Positions 43,772-54,204 of a stretch of 64,000 nt of DNA are shown here, one piece after another. This DNA is from Cladocopium goreaui (taxonomy: Eukaryota; Sar; Dinophyceae; Suessiales; Symbiodiniaceae). Under the pieces are notes generated by a model that had not been told where the DNA came from, did no database searches, and saw only the letters and a list, made by a program, of their open reading frames with translations. The stretch lies in the NCBI GenBank assembly GCA_947184155.2, contig CAMXCT020000115.1, forward strand, positions 110,001-174,000, read 5' to 3'. The position numbers were made by a program, and so were the translations under genes. The stretch's first letter is position 1, and each line of letters begins with the position of its first letter.

Positions 43772-44510
43772 GCTGCTAGGCTCTGGCGGTGAAAGGGGGC
43801 AGGTCCTAGGGGCAGTGTCGGTTGGGGATTCATCAGATATCTATTTGGGAAGCATCAAAGATTTGGGGATAGGCAGATCATCGATTATGGTTGGTTGATG
43901 ATTAGTGATTAGTGAGGTGGTACTAGCCTTCATATATTGAGGATTCTCACAGTTGAACTGGGAATCCCGTGACCTTAACCAACCAGTATGAGAGAACAAT
44001 GGATCATATGATCTATATATCACCCTTATCCGAAATTCATCAAGGTGAACTGTTGGTGTCGCAATGAATTATAGTTTTTCAATTACTTTACCATATTCTA
44101 TGTTTGCAAGGTGATTATCCAATATTAGCCATGATTTTTGGATTGGTTTCAATCATCTAAATTGATCTTCAGGTCTAGTTCGGGGGTAAACACCACATAT
44201 CCCAGTGAAAGCTCAGCTGGTAGCCCCCATGTCATGCTGATCAGAGACGGCAATAGATTGGGTAGCATTCATCTCAGATAAAAGTGCTAATGAGGTGATG
44301 TATAACATTCCCAACTCTTCATGCTGGGGATGTACGCAGCAGGGCTGAGGAATAACGGAATAATGATGAATAGCGAGGATACGATCAACAAAGACATGGA
44401 TAAAGTCGCCACGGATGGCTGCTGTGATTTGACATGGCGGTAGATAAATTCTTGTTGGTGCGTAGGCACAGAAAGTATGAAAAGAAACATATTATAAGAC
44501 AGGATATACA

Positions 44511-44599
44511 TACAAGGTGGTGCCCCCTGGTTATACACTGAAAGTTGTTTTGTTAAGACCTTTTCACGCCTAGTTAGCCATAGGTACCGGGGCACCACC
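44511..44599. mobile_element. Family D element
   Basis: Left TACAAGGTGGTGCCCCCTGG and right ACCGGGGCACCACC form inverted ends of 11 bp (GGTGGTGCCCC/GGGGCACCACC). Inside intron D-E. Confidence 0.7.
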
Positions 44600-44686
44600 G
44601 AAACGTACCGAAAGTTTCACGGCGGATCAACAAACTCCAAACTTCGGGTCATTGGGGTCCAGGATGTTCCAGGACATGAAACCATA

Positions 44687-44792
44687 TACCCTCTGGGTAA
44701 ACATACATAACGATGGAAAATCACAATTTTAATGGGAAAACTCACTATAAATGGCAATTTGCAATAGCTTTTTGTATGTTTACCAGAGGGTA
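44687..44792. mobile_element. Family A element in intron D-E
   Basis: TACCCTCTGGGTAAACATAC left and TGTATGTTTACCAGAGGGTA right. Confidence 0.9.
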
Positions 44793-45007
44793 GTGGCGAT
44801 GTTTTTTCTCGAAACCAGGGTGAGCAGAGGGATGTTTCCTTTCGGCAAGCCGACCCATCAATGGTCATGCAACAGGAAGCGATAAATATTGGAGGTACCT
44901 ACCATGAGGCCTAAAATTCAAAAAAAATACGGGAATATCCCTAGAACATATGCAAAAAACATATGTTAACGTACCTCCATTTTAGGGTCCTGAAATTCCC
45001 AACCCAG

Positions 45008-45050
45008 GCTGAGACCTTGTACAAATCCGCCAAGATCTCGTCTCCACCAG
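45008..45050 (+). CDS. Serine hydrolase exon E (43 bp)
   Basis: Acceptor CCAACCCAG|GCT and donor CCACCAG|GACTTT (GA). Joined, it reads CAETLYKSAKISSPP and then G-KTWSY. A Cys-Ala-Glu-x-hydrophobic-Tyr helix leading to a Pro-Gly before the Tyr motif is typical of this family. The last bases CCAGGA are repeated at the acceptor of exon F. Confidence 0.85.
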
Positions 45051-46218
45051 GACTTTCGGATTTTTAGGGACCTCACGATACAAAGCCACCGTTACGGGTT
45101 GATTTTCAAGGGAACATATCTGGGAGGCGGTAGATTATGCCTTAAACATCCTTAAACTGCTAGGAGCTATAGATGATGGTTACTTCGTCAAGGGGAATCA
45201 TCCCCACATAACTTTTCGCATGTTGAGGACCTTAAACTGCTGGGGCAGGAGATGGACAGTTACCTGGACTTTGGTTATTACACAGTCACAACGAAATATT
45301 GTGTTTTTTTAATTTTAAATATGCGTTACTTGCTGGTGAACATGCTTCCCCAATTTCCCAGAATTGGATTATCAACTAGTTAACTAGTTATCAACTAGAT
45401 GTTGATGGTATACACCAGCTTTACTTGGTAGATTTTGGTGTTTTTAAACGTAATGTATGTTCAACCCTTTTTGGGCTGATGATACCAGCTGACGTTTTTT
45501 CTTTCGGGAGATGGCTTGACACGATTGATGAAACCACCAGGGTTTTTAGACATGGATTTGCCTGAAAATAGGGTACCCTAAATCCACTGGTTAATTGTGA
45601 GTATTATTGTCAAGCAAACAATATTTACCCACTAAAAAACCAGCTATTCTAGTGGTTTCTGGTTAATAGCTGTTTAAATATCATTTTCCTCACTAAACAG
45701 CTATCGTGAGTAATTATTATTGTCAAACAAACCCATATACACCCAGATATCGTTTGTTGTTGGATCATACACCCATCATATTCCATTGAACAAATAACAC
45801 ATGAAAAATGCTTGGTTTTAAAGCCCCAGTTAGCCAACACTCGTGTTTGGAAACATCCCTTACATAGCCCTTACACAGCCCTTACATGGGCCTTACATAG
45901 GCCTTATATGGGCCTTACATATTGTAGGTATCTATAATTTAGGTACCTCCAATTGAGCTGATTTTCCCAGCCAGAAACCTCCCATTTACTCTTGGGGATT
46001 TTCCCAGCCATGGTTGAGGACACCGCTCATCCCATTTCATCCTTGTCATCCCACAAAAATCCACCATTAGATCCATACACCCACCATGAAACTCCAAGCA
46101 ACCAAAACTTTAAGCCATTTTGAGCCATGAACCATATAAATCACCATTTTTTAAGCCACTATGAAACTCACCAAAATCGGGTACCACCCAATCTCACGGC
46201 GCGTGAAACGACCTCCAG

Positions 46219-46332
46219 GAAAGACCTGGTCCTACATTTCCATCCACCTCCAATTGGCTGCTGCCATGGCAGTAAGCGCTTCGGGCCTGGCACCGGACGT
46301 GATCTTCCAGCGATATCTCTACCAACCCTTAG
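46219..46332 (+). CDS. Serine hydrolase exon F, second catalytic motif
   Basis: After CGACCTCCAG|GA it encodes GKTWSYISIHLQLAAAMAVS then ASGLAPDVIFQRYLYQPLG. Tyr at 46233-46235 occupies the YxN/YxS position (here Y-I-S), the general base in class C enzymes. Donor CCCTTAG|GCGGG (GC), phase 1. Confidence 0.9.
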
Positions 46333-46456
46333 GCGGGCGATGGATGATGGATATGTTTTTTATGTGTAGAATATGTAAAGAAGTGTCTATATATCATATT
46401 ATATGTGTCTATACGTTACACATCTGTATGTATGCATATATATATATATATACACA

Positions 46457-47109
46457 TATATACGCGCAACGCCTGGGTTTTGCCCAGGCGTTGCAGCGTA
46501 GAGGTTTCCCATTCCCAAACAAATGCTGATGCAACTTCACAAAATTCCTATGGGGAAAACAACAAAGGTACTAGGGAATATTAAACTCCCACCCCGTTAA
46601 ACCTTAAATTCCTTTGGGAAAATCACAAAAGTACTAGGGAATATTAAACTCCCACCCCCGTTAAACTTTACATTCAATTGGGAAGATCAACAAAGGTACT
46701 AGGGAATATTAAACAGTTACTCCCGTTAAACCTTGAATTCCTATGGGATAAAAACAACAAAGGCACTAGGGAATATAAAAATCCCACCCCCGTTAAACTT
46801 TACATTCAATTGGGAAGATCAACAAAGGTACTAGGGAATATTAAACTCCCACCCCCGTTAAACCTTACATTCATTGAAGATCTACAATAATGGTTTAATT
46901 CTCCCACCCCCGATCTTCAATAAGGGTTTAATTCTCCCCACCCCGTTAAACTTCTACATTCATTGAAGATCTTCAATAAGGGTTTAATTCTCCCAACCCC
47001 GTTAAAACATTCATTTCTACATTCATTGAAGATCTTCAATAAGGGTTTAATTCTCCCACCCCCGTTAAATTTCTACATTCATTGAAGATCTTCAATAAGG
47101 GTTTAATTC

Positions 47110-47141
<32 letters not shown>

Positions 47142-47190
47142 CGTCGCCTGTCGTCATTGCGGGTCCGGGCAAAACCCAGGCATTTGCCGT
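46457..47190. mobile_element. Inverted-repeat element carrying a minisatellite (intron F-G)
   Basis: The left end CAACGCCTGGGTTTTGCCC is part of a perfect hairpin (46467-46493, 11-bp arms). The right end CCGGGCAAAACCCAGGCATT (about 47166-47185) is its inverted counterpart, and both are flanked by ATATATA tracts. Between them lies an array of about 60-bp units (46545-46880, GTACTAGGGAATATTAAAC) that grades into about 50-bp units (46870-47110, GAAGATCTTCAATAAGGG), then (GAT)n. Confidence 0.7.
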
Positions 47191-47407
47191 ATATATATAT
47201 ATATATATAAAAATATATATATATATATATGTTATTTTATATGTGTGATATATATATATACGTATACAAATAATACACTTATTATATATATATATATGCA
47301 CAAAAACAACTAGAGCCTATAGCATGCATATAAATGTTTAGTTGGAACAGTTTTATCATGCAAAGCTTTGCAAGCAATTCTTTGGCGCCTTCGCTTAGCG
47401 AGCACAG

Positions 47408-47512
47408 GCATGAACGGCACCAGCTGGTTTCCCAAGAAGAATCCCATGATGGCCGCGGGGATCGTTACAACTGGAGCAGACTTTGAAAAGATGCTAAACA
47501 AGATGCTTCTTG
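47408..47512 (+). CDS. Serine hydrolase exon G
   Basis: Acceptor CGAGCACAG|GC. It encodes MNGTSWFPKKNPMMAAGIVT then TGADFEKMLNKMLL. The MN-x-T-x-W...NP-x-x-A-x-G-x-x-T-T-x-x-D-x-x-K-x-L pattern is diagnostic for the domain after the Tyr motif. The 3' end is uncertain by a few bases (47510-47513), because no AG|G donor is present. Confidence 0.85.
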
Positions 47513-47971
47513 GATGGCCAGGAGAATGGTAACTGGTGCTAACTGATGGCAAAAAGAGCTACTGAAAACACAAATCATGTTCGTTTTTTTTTTTACGAAT
47601 TGCATTGCCTTATTGGGATTGAACAAACACTTCCGTGCTGGATATTGAGAATATATATAATATATATATATATATAATGAAAAGTGATTAAACGTGTTTC
47701 CAGGATGGTAAAGATGATATACATATGTATATATACAATATGATGTTATATGATATATTTTTATATATATAATATCATACATTTATCACATTATATTTTA
47801 TATATTATTATATATTATATTGTATATACATATTAAATATTATATATACATTATATACATATACATATACATATTATATCTTATATATATATGTATTAAA
47901 TATACTTCATGTTCCCAGGTTTTCCACTATACCTATTTCGGGGTTGCCATCAAGTACCACTAAAAGACCAG

Positions 47972-48072
47972 GCTCAGCTACGAGTTCTTGGGCCAGAAAG
48001 TCTTGTCCGAGATGGAAGAAGATTGGTCGGCGCCTGTCTCCCCCTGCGGCGATGGCTGGTTCGGACACTATG
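47972..48072 (+). CDS. Serine hydrolase exon H, HxG motif
   Basis: After AAAGACCAG|G the frame reads LSYEFLGQKVLSEMEEDWSA and CGDGWFGHYG. HYG (48066 onward) stands in the place of the KTG/HxG triad that lines the active site in class C-like hydrolases. Donor CACTATG|GTGGCT (GT), phase 1. Confidence 0.9.
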
Positions 48073-48111
48073 GTGGCTTGGTACTGGCTTCGTTGCCTTT
48101 AAAAAATACAA

Positions 48112-48222
48112 CTGGTTGGTGATTTGGAACATGAATTTTTATGATTTTCCATATATTGGGAAGTTCATCATCCCAACTGACGAAATCATATTTTTCAGAG
48201 GGGTAGGTCAACCACCAACCAG
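48112..48222. mobile_element. Family B element in intron H-I
   Basis: CTGGTTGGTGATTTGGAACA left and GGTCAACCACCAACCAG right. ACAAGGTGGTGCCC, a family D end, follows at once (48223). Confidence 0.85.
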
Positions 48223-48952
48223 ACAAGGTGGTGCCCGAGTTTCTTCGGTAGCTCCAAAACACTAGGCGAAGTGTCTTGTTGGGATATATCGCAGTAATTC
48301 AGTGGGTTTATTTATAAGCGGCTTATCACTTGGAGGCACCGTTTTGTATGGATTTGTCAAGAAATGGGCCCCCCTTCCAAAATGGCCTGACGATGATTTT
48401 CCTATCGGAAATTGCATGAAACTGCCATGTTTGGGTTATATATCTTATTTTTGGAGGGCTGTTGTTTGGATCTTGCCAGGTAAAACCTTGGTAAATCGTT
48501 TAGGTTATGTAGGGTCTAGGGGTCCCATTTTCCTTTCGGATCAGGAAGGCTGAACTCAGTTGGCTGATCTTTAACCCGAAGCCTGAAAAAACACAAGTGA
48601 ATGCTCACATTACCACTATTCACTATTTTCACAATTGCTACTACCTATTGTTTACTGGTTTATGGACCTTTTATGAACCATCATTTTAGATCTTACCCTG
48701 CGGTAATCAAATGTGGCTGGCTGGACAGCCCTCTATATACATGGAGCTTTCGTTCGCTGGGAGAAACATCTATGGGGATTTCACGCCAGGTTTGATGACT
48801 ACCAGATAGTACCTCTAGTTACTCGATGTATAACCATAATTAGTTATAACTATATATGTTTATGATTATCCCATGTTTATCCCCATCAAATCCCAATTGT
48901 TGATGGTTATGTCCCCATGTTCCACTTGCTTTGATGGTTCGGTTCACCTAAG

Positions 48953-49038
48953 GAATGGGTCACTGGTTCGACTGCATGGGCTATGGCTCAGGACAGGCGA
49001 AAGGGAGCAGTGCCCAGCTCTCGCAGTGGTGCGCGGAC
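48953..49038 (+). CDS. Serine hydrolase exon I
   Basis: Acceptor CACCTAAG|GA in phase 1 gives HYG-MGHWFDCMGYGSGQ, then SAQLSQWCAD. Donor probably GCGGAC|GAAATC (GA); the in-frame TAA lies 6 bases further on. The HYG-x-G-x-W-F-D/E-C continuity across the junction supports the join. Confidence 0.8.
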
Positions 49039-50002
49039 GAAATCTAACCGCATGTTGGAGTCCTGGGTGGGGTGCACCCTGGTTCGTACACGGTAAAGGC
49101 CCCTGTCTATGATAGCTAAGCCAACCCATGGCCCAGAAAAAATACCGATGATGAAATTGGGATAACGGGGAGATATTGTGAATATGATCGAAATTTCACT
49201 GGGATATTGATGGGGTATATAACCAGGAATGATGGTGCATCATAGAAAAATGGGGTTCAACCAGCAAAATCGTGACTTTATGGGAAATTCATGGGGATAG
49301 ACATAGAAGAATGGGATATCGATACGACAATCTGAGACTCCTTATGAACCATTGTGCGACATCCCCAGCTATAGATGGCGCTTAAACAAAAAAACGTGTG
49401 GGATTATATACTTGGAGGATCACACCATGATCCTAGTAACTGGTGAGCGTAAACCTGGGGTTAGGAATAAGCCATTTATGGGATAAGCCACTGGGGACAG
49501 ACGATCACCGATCACCAGTGTTACTTTCACCACAACCACGATACGTGGGATGATCCAGGTAGGCTATGGGATCTGGGAGGTGATATATCTTGGGATCTGG
49601 GTATAGCGACCTCACTGTTCTCCGGATTCGCGAGCTGGAAATCATCCCCATGGTGGGCGTCCTCACTTTTCAGGTTGACTTTACCCAGATGGGATGTCCC
49701 ATGACATGTATCACAATAGGTGGGGATAGAGCAACCACGCAAATTCGACTGTACTACTTGCTTGGTCTCTTTTGAAGGCTAGGTGTTCGGGCTGGAAAAC
49801 AAACCCTCCAATTTTGGTAATCCAATTTAGCACGAAAAATGAGCAGCAGCCGGTAGCCAGTTTAATCCTATCATTTCTTGGATTCTAAACTTTGTAAACC
49901 ATTATTTTTTTTATATATCATTATATATCCCCATGGTTGGTTTCTTAGTCATCTCTCTTAGTCATCTCAGTCCCATTGGATGAATGCCCAAACGAAGCCT
50001 AG

Positions 50003-50063
50003 GAGAAGATCCAAGCAGGACCTGGTGCCTTTGGATTCTTCCCCTTGATCGATCGTAAGAGAG
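50003..50063 (+). CDS. Serine hydrolase exon J (61 bp)
   Basis: Acceptor AGCCTAG|GAG. It encodes EKIQAGPGAFGFFPLIDRKR, matching the (S)DPGAFG-(F/W)-(F/Y)-P-x-I-D strand of the family, with Ala-Gly-Pro in place of Ser-Asp-Pro. Donor AAGAGAG|GCCAAC (GC), phase 1. Confidence 0.88.
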
Positions 50064-50131
50064 GCCAACTGGCCGCAGGATGGGCCTGTCGCACTTTGTC
50101 AAAGACCGAGAAGCACTTGATGATTCAACAG

Positions 50132-50231
50132 CTGGTTGGTGGTTTGGAACATTTTTTATTTTCCCCAATAGCTGGGATGATGATCCAATCTGACTTTCAT
50201 ATTTTTCAGAGGGATTGAAACCACCAACCAG
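50132..50231. mobile_element. Family B element in intron J-K
   Basis: CTGGTTGGTGGTTTGGAACA left, TTGAAACCACCAACCAG right; 100 bp. A good reference copy, 68 bp after the donor of exon J. Confidence 0.92.
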
Positions 50232-50882
50232 ACAGGATTTAACTTCAAAAACCGAGAGAACATGGGTTTTTTTTGTTGCTTTCTCTTTTTTAACCTTGGC
50301 AATTGGAAGACCACTATGAATGGAGTCGTTAAATGGACGAGTCAACTATAGGGGATTTCCCATTGCCACGTTTGATTGCCCGAGGTTCGCTGATTCAACC
50401 GACCGAACATGTGGTGATTTATGAGCCACCACAGAGAGTGAGATTTATATATATATATAATTGATTCAACCTGGAAACCATTGGGATTGGGATTTCACTA
50501 GCAACTATGAATATATTTGGGTACATTTAGCAAACTGCTACATAGCAAACTGACAATGACCAAAGCCGGTAAATGAAGGTTGGTAAGGGTGCTATCCCAT
50601 GCAAAAACAAAGCTTTTGCAGGTATGCTAGAGGTGAGGTTGATTGGTGACGGGGTTCAAGCTGCCCTTCTGAAATATTCTGAGGATGGCCGTTCTACTGA
50701 TATTAGGAGCTCTCCCGGGGCCGTTGACTTTCCCAAATCCACTGAATCAGAATGTCACTATACGGTGCCATCTCAGAGGCTATGTCCCGTTTTGAGACAC
50801 AGCCGTATACTTTCTGTTTGCTCTGAAGTTTCATGGGTGTTTCTGAAGTATTCATCCGAACGACTGGAACTGCGTCGCTCAG

Positions 50883-50908
50883 GTTACTACATGCAGATTG
50901 TTCTTAAG
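50883..50908 (+). CDS. Serine hydrolase micro-exon K (26 bp)
   Basis: Acceptor CGTCGCTCAG|GT joined to exon J gives KRG-YYMQIVLK, the expected strand after the ID-x-K/E-x-G segment. Donor CTTAAG|GAGGCT (GA), phase 0, joins exon L in frame. If the donor is not used, the frame would add EAAPSCLKTEVN and stop at 50945-50947. Confidence 0.7.
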
Positions 50909-51459
50909 GAGGCTGCTCCCAGTTGCCTCAAAACTGAGGTTAACTAAAAACAACTGAACAAGAAAGAAACTATAGTTGTTTTTTCACCCCATCCTCTTGT
51001 ATCCTTGGGTTAATTGTGAACCAACTTACCTTTCAAAGCGGGGCCCACGTTGCACCATGTTCATGATGTTTTGGCATTTGCTCTCCACGTGATTTCGGTG
51101 TGATCCTGGTGATACAAAACGAAGTTCGGATTCTTCACTGTGCCCCAAAGTGATGAACAGTTAATGGTAACTATGGTGTTAACTATGTTGTTAACTAAGT
51201 GTACAATGGTGTTAACTATGTTAACTATGTTGTTTTTTCTCCCTTAACACTTCAACATCACCAGCTACAACTCTTTTAACTCTCCGAACGAAATTTATCC
51301 GCATGGCGATTTCGATTTAACTGGGAAATCTTCACGTTTTTTTTTACGGTGGGTTTTAAAAGTCAAGTTCGATCGTCGAACGAAACGATTGGGGGATTTT
51401 AATGAAGATCCGCTCGTTTGTTGCTGCCGCCATGGCAGCAGCTGTCCGAAAGCACAGTA

Positions 51460-51645
51460 CTATGGCCCAACGAACACTTATTTTTATGGAATTCTAACTC
51501 CTATAACATCCTATAACTAGGGTTTTATAAGTTATATATATCATTAAAAGCTTATATATTGACAGGTTATATCTCATTATACGGGGCCCGAGAAAAAAAA
51601 AACATTAAATAAATCCATCAAAAAACTCTCGTGTTCATTGGGCCA
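51460..51645. mobile_element. Family C element in intron K-L
   Basis: Left TACTATGGCCCAACGAACAC and right GTGTTCATTGGGCCA; interior ATCCTATAACTAGGGTTTTA. Its right end is 12 bp from the exon L acceptor. An island just upstream (51405-51457, KIRSFVAAAMAAAVRKH) is a further exon candidate. Confidence 0.8.
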
Positions 51646-51657
51646 TTTCACTGGCAG

Positions 51658-51891
51658 GATTCGAAGTGTCGGAGCGAGATCCCCGAGTATCTTCGCATCT
51701 TGGCAAAGCCCTTGGTGGACGCCATCCTGGAGAAGCGCAGCGCTACGGAGCGGGAGCTCTTCGAAGGAACGCAACTTTTTGCGGGGGGCCGGGGAAGAAA
51801 AAAGGGATGGAAAAATGGAAGGAACCAGAAAATGTTGAAAAGTCGTGGTTGTAGAAAATCGCAACTTGGATCAACTTGGAAAAATAATTAA
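51658..51891 (+). CDS. Serine hydrolase exon L, probably terminal
   Basis: After CACTGGCAG|GAT the frame reads DSKCRSEIPEYLRILAKPLV, DAILEKRSATERELFEGTQL and runs on to TAA 51889-51891. The IPEYLRxLxKPxVD segment is the usual C-terminal helix of these long eukaryotic hydrolases. The last 35 residues (Gly/Lys/Arg-rich) have weak coding character, so a donor near CTTCGAAG|GA (about 51767) or a different end is possible. Exons A-L together would give about 390 residues. Confidence 0.8.
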   Translation, partial: DSKCRSEIPEYLRILAKPLVDAILEKRSATERELFEGTQLFAGGRGRKKGWKNGRNQKMLKSRGCRKSQLGSTWKNN

Positions 51892-52345
51892 TGGAAGAAA
51901 TGTGTTTGTTGGGTTTGTAAGCTGGACAATTGATGAAACATCCTACATTGTAATGGGAAAATATGCGAACATGATGTCTGTATGGAACATTTTACCTCTG
52001 ATACCCGCTGGTCACCCTCATCAGCAGCTGCTCCCTCTAGCAGAACATACTGGTACTTTGATGGTTGCATGATGTTACATAGGATTATCACCGTACCCCC
52101 ATCTATATAATTATATAGCTATTGCACTGCCAACATTGAAACCGAAGAAATAACATGTTTTCAGAAAAAAAACAGAAAGGACTGTTGTGGCCGCCCAAAT
52201 CTCACACTTAATATGTATAAAGAATACTTCCTGTGAGATTTGGGTGTCACAACATCCCCTTCCGATAACTTGTGTTCTTGTGAGATTTGGGTGTCACAAC
52301 ATTCCCTTTCCGATAACTTGTGTGTTGATATCTGTTCAAGCCCCA

Positions 52346-52522
52346 AGGATTAATCTGGATTAATCTGGGACCAAAAAAACAAAAAAAAACAAAAAAAACA
52401 AAAAAAAAAAACAATGTTTTCAGGACTACTTGGATCAGGGCTATCTTTAGACTAGTCTCCAAAACATTGTTTTTTTTGTTTTTTTTTGTTTTTTTGGTCC
52501 CAGATTAATCCAGATTAATCCA
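52346..52522. repeat. Inverted repeat with poly-A/poly-T arms
   Basis: GGATTAATCTGGATTAATCT then GGGACC and A-rich sequence to ACAATGTTTT (52346-52422) pair with AACATTG, T-rich sequence, GGTCCC and AGATTAATCCAGATTAATCC (52462-52522). The loop is about 40 bp. Confidence 0.9.
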
Positions 52523-53014
52523 AGCTAATCTACGATCATCAGATCTATTTAACATTTAAGTACTAACATGTGGTTGGCTAATTTTCTATATTCTCTGGTC
52601 ATCTGCCTTTATTGGCTTTTAGCGCCGCTCTCTCTGTGTCTGGACTCCTGAAGCAAGTTAATCTAAGATCATCAGATCTATTTAACTACTACTTTCTAAC
52701 ATATGGTTGGCTAATTTTCTATATTCCCTAGTCATCTGCCTTTATTGGCTTTTAGCGTCGCTCTCTCTGTGTCTGGACTCCTGAAGCTATGGCATGTGGT
52801 TGGCTAATTTTCTATATTCTCTGGTCATCTGCCTTTATTGGCTTTTAGCGCCGCTCTCTCTGTGTCTGGACTACTGAAGCAAGTTAATCTAAGATCATCA
52901 GATCTATTTAACTACTAATTTCCAACATGTGGTTAGCTAATTTTCTATATTCCCTGCTCATCTGCCTTTATTGGCTTTTAGCGTCGCTCTCTCTGTGTCT
53001 GGACTCCTGAAGCT
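52520..53014. repeat. Tandem copies of a leader sequence
   Basis: A unit containing GATCATCAGATCTATTTAAC, GGTTGGCTAATTTTCTATAT and CTGTGTCTGGACTCCTGAAG recurs four times (ends at about 52655, 52792, 52880 and 53014; the third is shortened). Copies two and four end GAAGCTATGGC; in the last this is the gene's start codon. Confidence 0.9.
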
Positions 53015-54204
53015 ATGGCGGACATCTTCAACAAGGCGTGTCAAATCTCTACCACGCTGCAATGTTCATCCTTGGCATCTGTTATGTCTGTGACAACCGA
53101 GCCGCAACATGACTTCGACGTCATCCCCAAGAAGAAGTTGCAAGGCACCTCCAAGATCAAGGCTGCTATCGAGATTCTGAAGTTTACTCCAGTCAATGGT
53201 CTGGAATTGGATGCCATGGTTGCCATCATCGCCCAGAAAAAATATGAGCAACTTCCTGGTCCTCTTGCCCTCAAGAATGAAATCCCCATACCCTTCACTA
53301 TGCAAATGGTCTTTCGCAAGATCAATGCTCGGGAATTCCAAGTTCTTCGACATTTCAACTTTGAACAAAAATTAGATTCTCGTTTGCTGATGTCTGCTGT
53401 GTCTGGCGAGCTTTACCTCCTCGACTATGGCAAGAATTTCAGAAGTGGAGCATTGGGATTTCAATTCCTCTTGGAAAAGCTCGGTGACTTTGCCATTCTG
53501 GCCTTTGAGTTTGTGCCCAAGAAGACCGGGAAACCACCCAAAGCAAAGACTGCATTAGAACTAGGTTTTGACCACATCAAAAAGAATGGCCCTAGAAGCA
53601 ACATGGGAAATAGACAAACTGAATGGGCAGAAATTGAAATTCACAGAGAAGAAAGCCCAATTTTTGGATGGACTGCTGGACTCGTGAAGGAAAGTCTCCG
53701 CGGCTACGCCAATTCCAACATCTTTGTCGAGCCCACCTACAACTACTTCTTGACTATGTATGACCTCAGTAGTTGGTTTCTGAGAATTCTTCTGTGGAGA
53801 ACCATGCTACCAATGCCTTGGACGATGACAACCCTACAGCCATCATTTGTGAGGATTCCTATGTGGACAACCATGGTGCCAATGTCTTGGACGATGACAA
53901 GCCTGCTGTTGAGTCTCCTACCGGTGAGGTTGAAGCTGATGTCTTGGACGATGCCAAGCCTGCTGTTGAGTCTCCTACCGGTGAGGTTGAAGCTGCGGAG
54001 GATCACCATAGTTCCAATGGCGCTGATTCAAGCGATGCGTCGTCAACATCTTCCTCTTCGTCATCGGCTACCAGACTTCGTGCAACGATTCAGCGCTCAG
54101 TGTCTGCTCTCCAGGAGATCCATGACATTGTTAGTGACAGTTGCCCAGATTGTGCAGATGCCCTGTTGCAAATCCAAGATTCACTAGCACAGGCCTTGAA
54201 ATGA
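53015..54204 (+). CDS. Unknown protein of the 17-bp TIR element (frame break near 53760)
   Basis: ATG 53015 opens a frame with good coding character for about 247 residues (for example PGPLALKNEIPIPFTMQMVF, RGYANSNIFVEPTYNYF). After about 53755 the coding signal moves to another frame (open from 53773), which encodes an acidic region with repeats (NVLDDDKPAVESPTGEVEA twice), a Ser run, and a helical end IQDSLAQALK before TGA 54202-54204. The original frame stays open to 54187 but gives a Leu/Met/Trp-rich, unlikely peptide. So a one-base change or a tiny intron lies at 53755-53773. No DDE/D triad or other transposase signature is recognised, so the role is unknown. Confidence 0.6.

Noticed and set aside
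47092-47301. Poly-Ser / poly-Ile-Tyr frames around the (GAT)n and TATA tracts
   Set aside because: Low-complexity translation of GATGAT and ATATAT runs.
41222-51891. Reading the serine hydrolase as an antibiotic-resistance beta-lactamase
   Set aside because: The fold family is broad (esterases, peptidases, LACTB-like). Nothing in the sequence points to beta-lactam substrates, and the gene is eukaryotic with many introns.
53743-54187. C-terminal 140 codons of the frame that starts at 53015
   Set aside because: Composition (Leu/Met/Trp repeats) is that of a wrong frame over the acidic repeat DNA; the overlapping frame from 53773 is the likely coding one.
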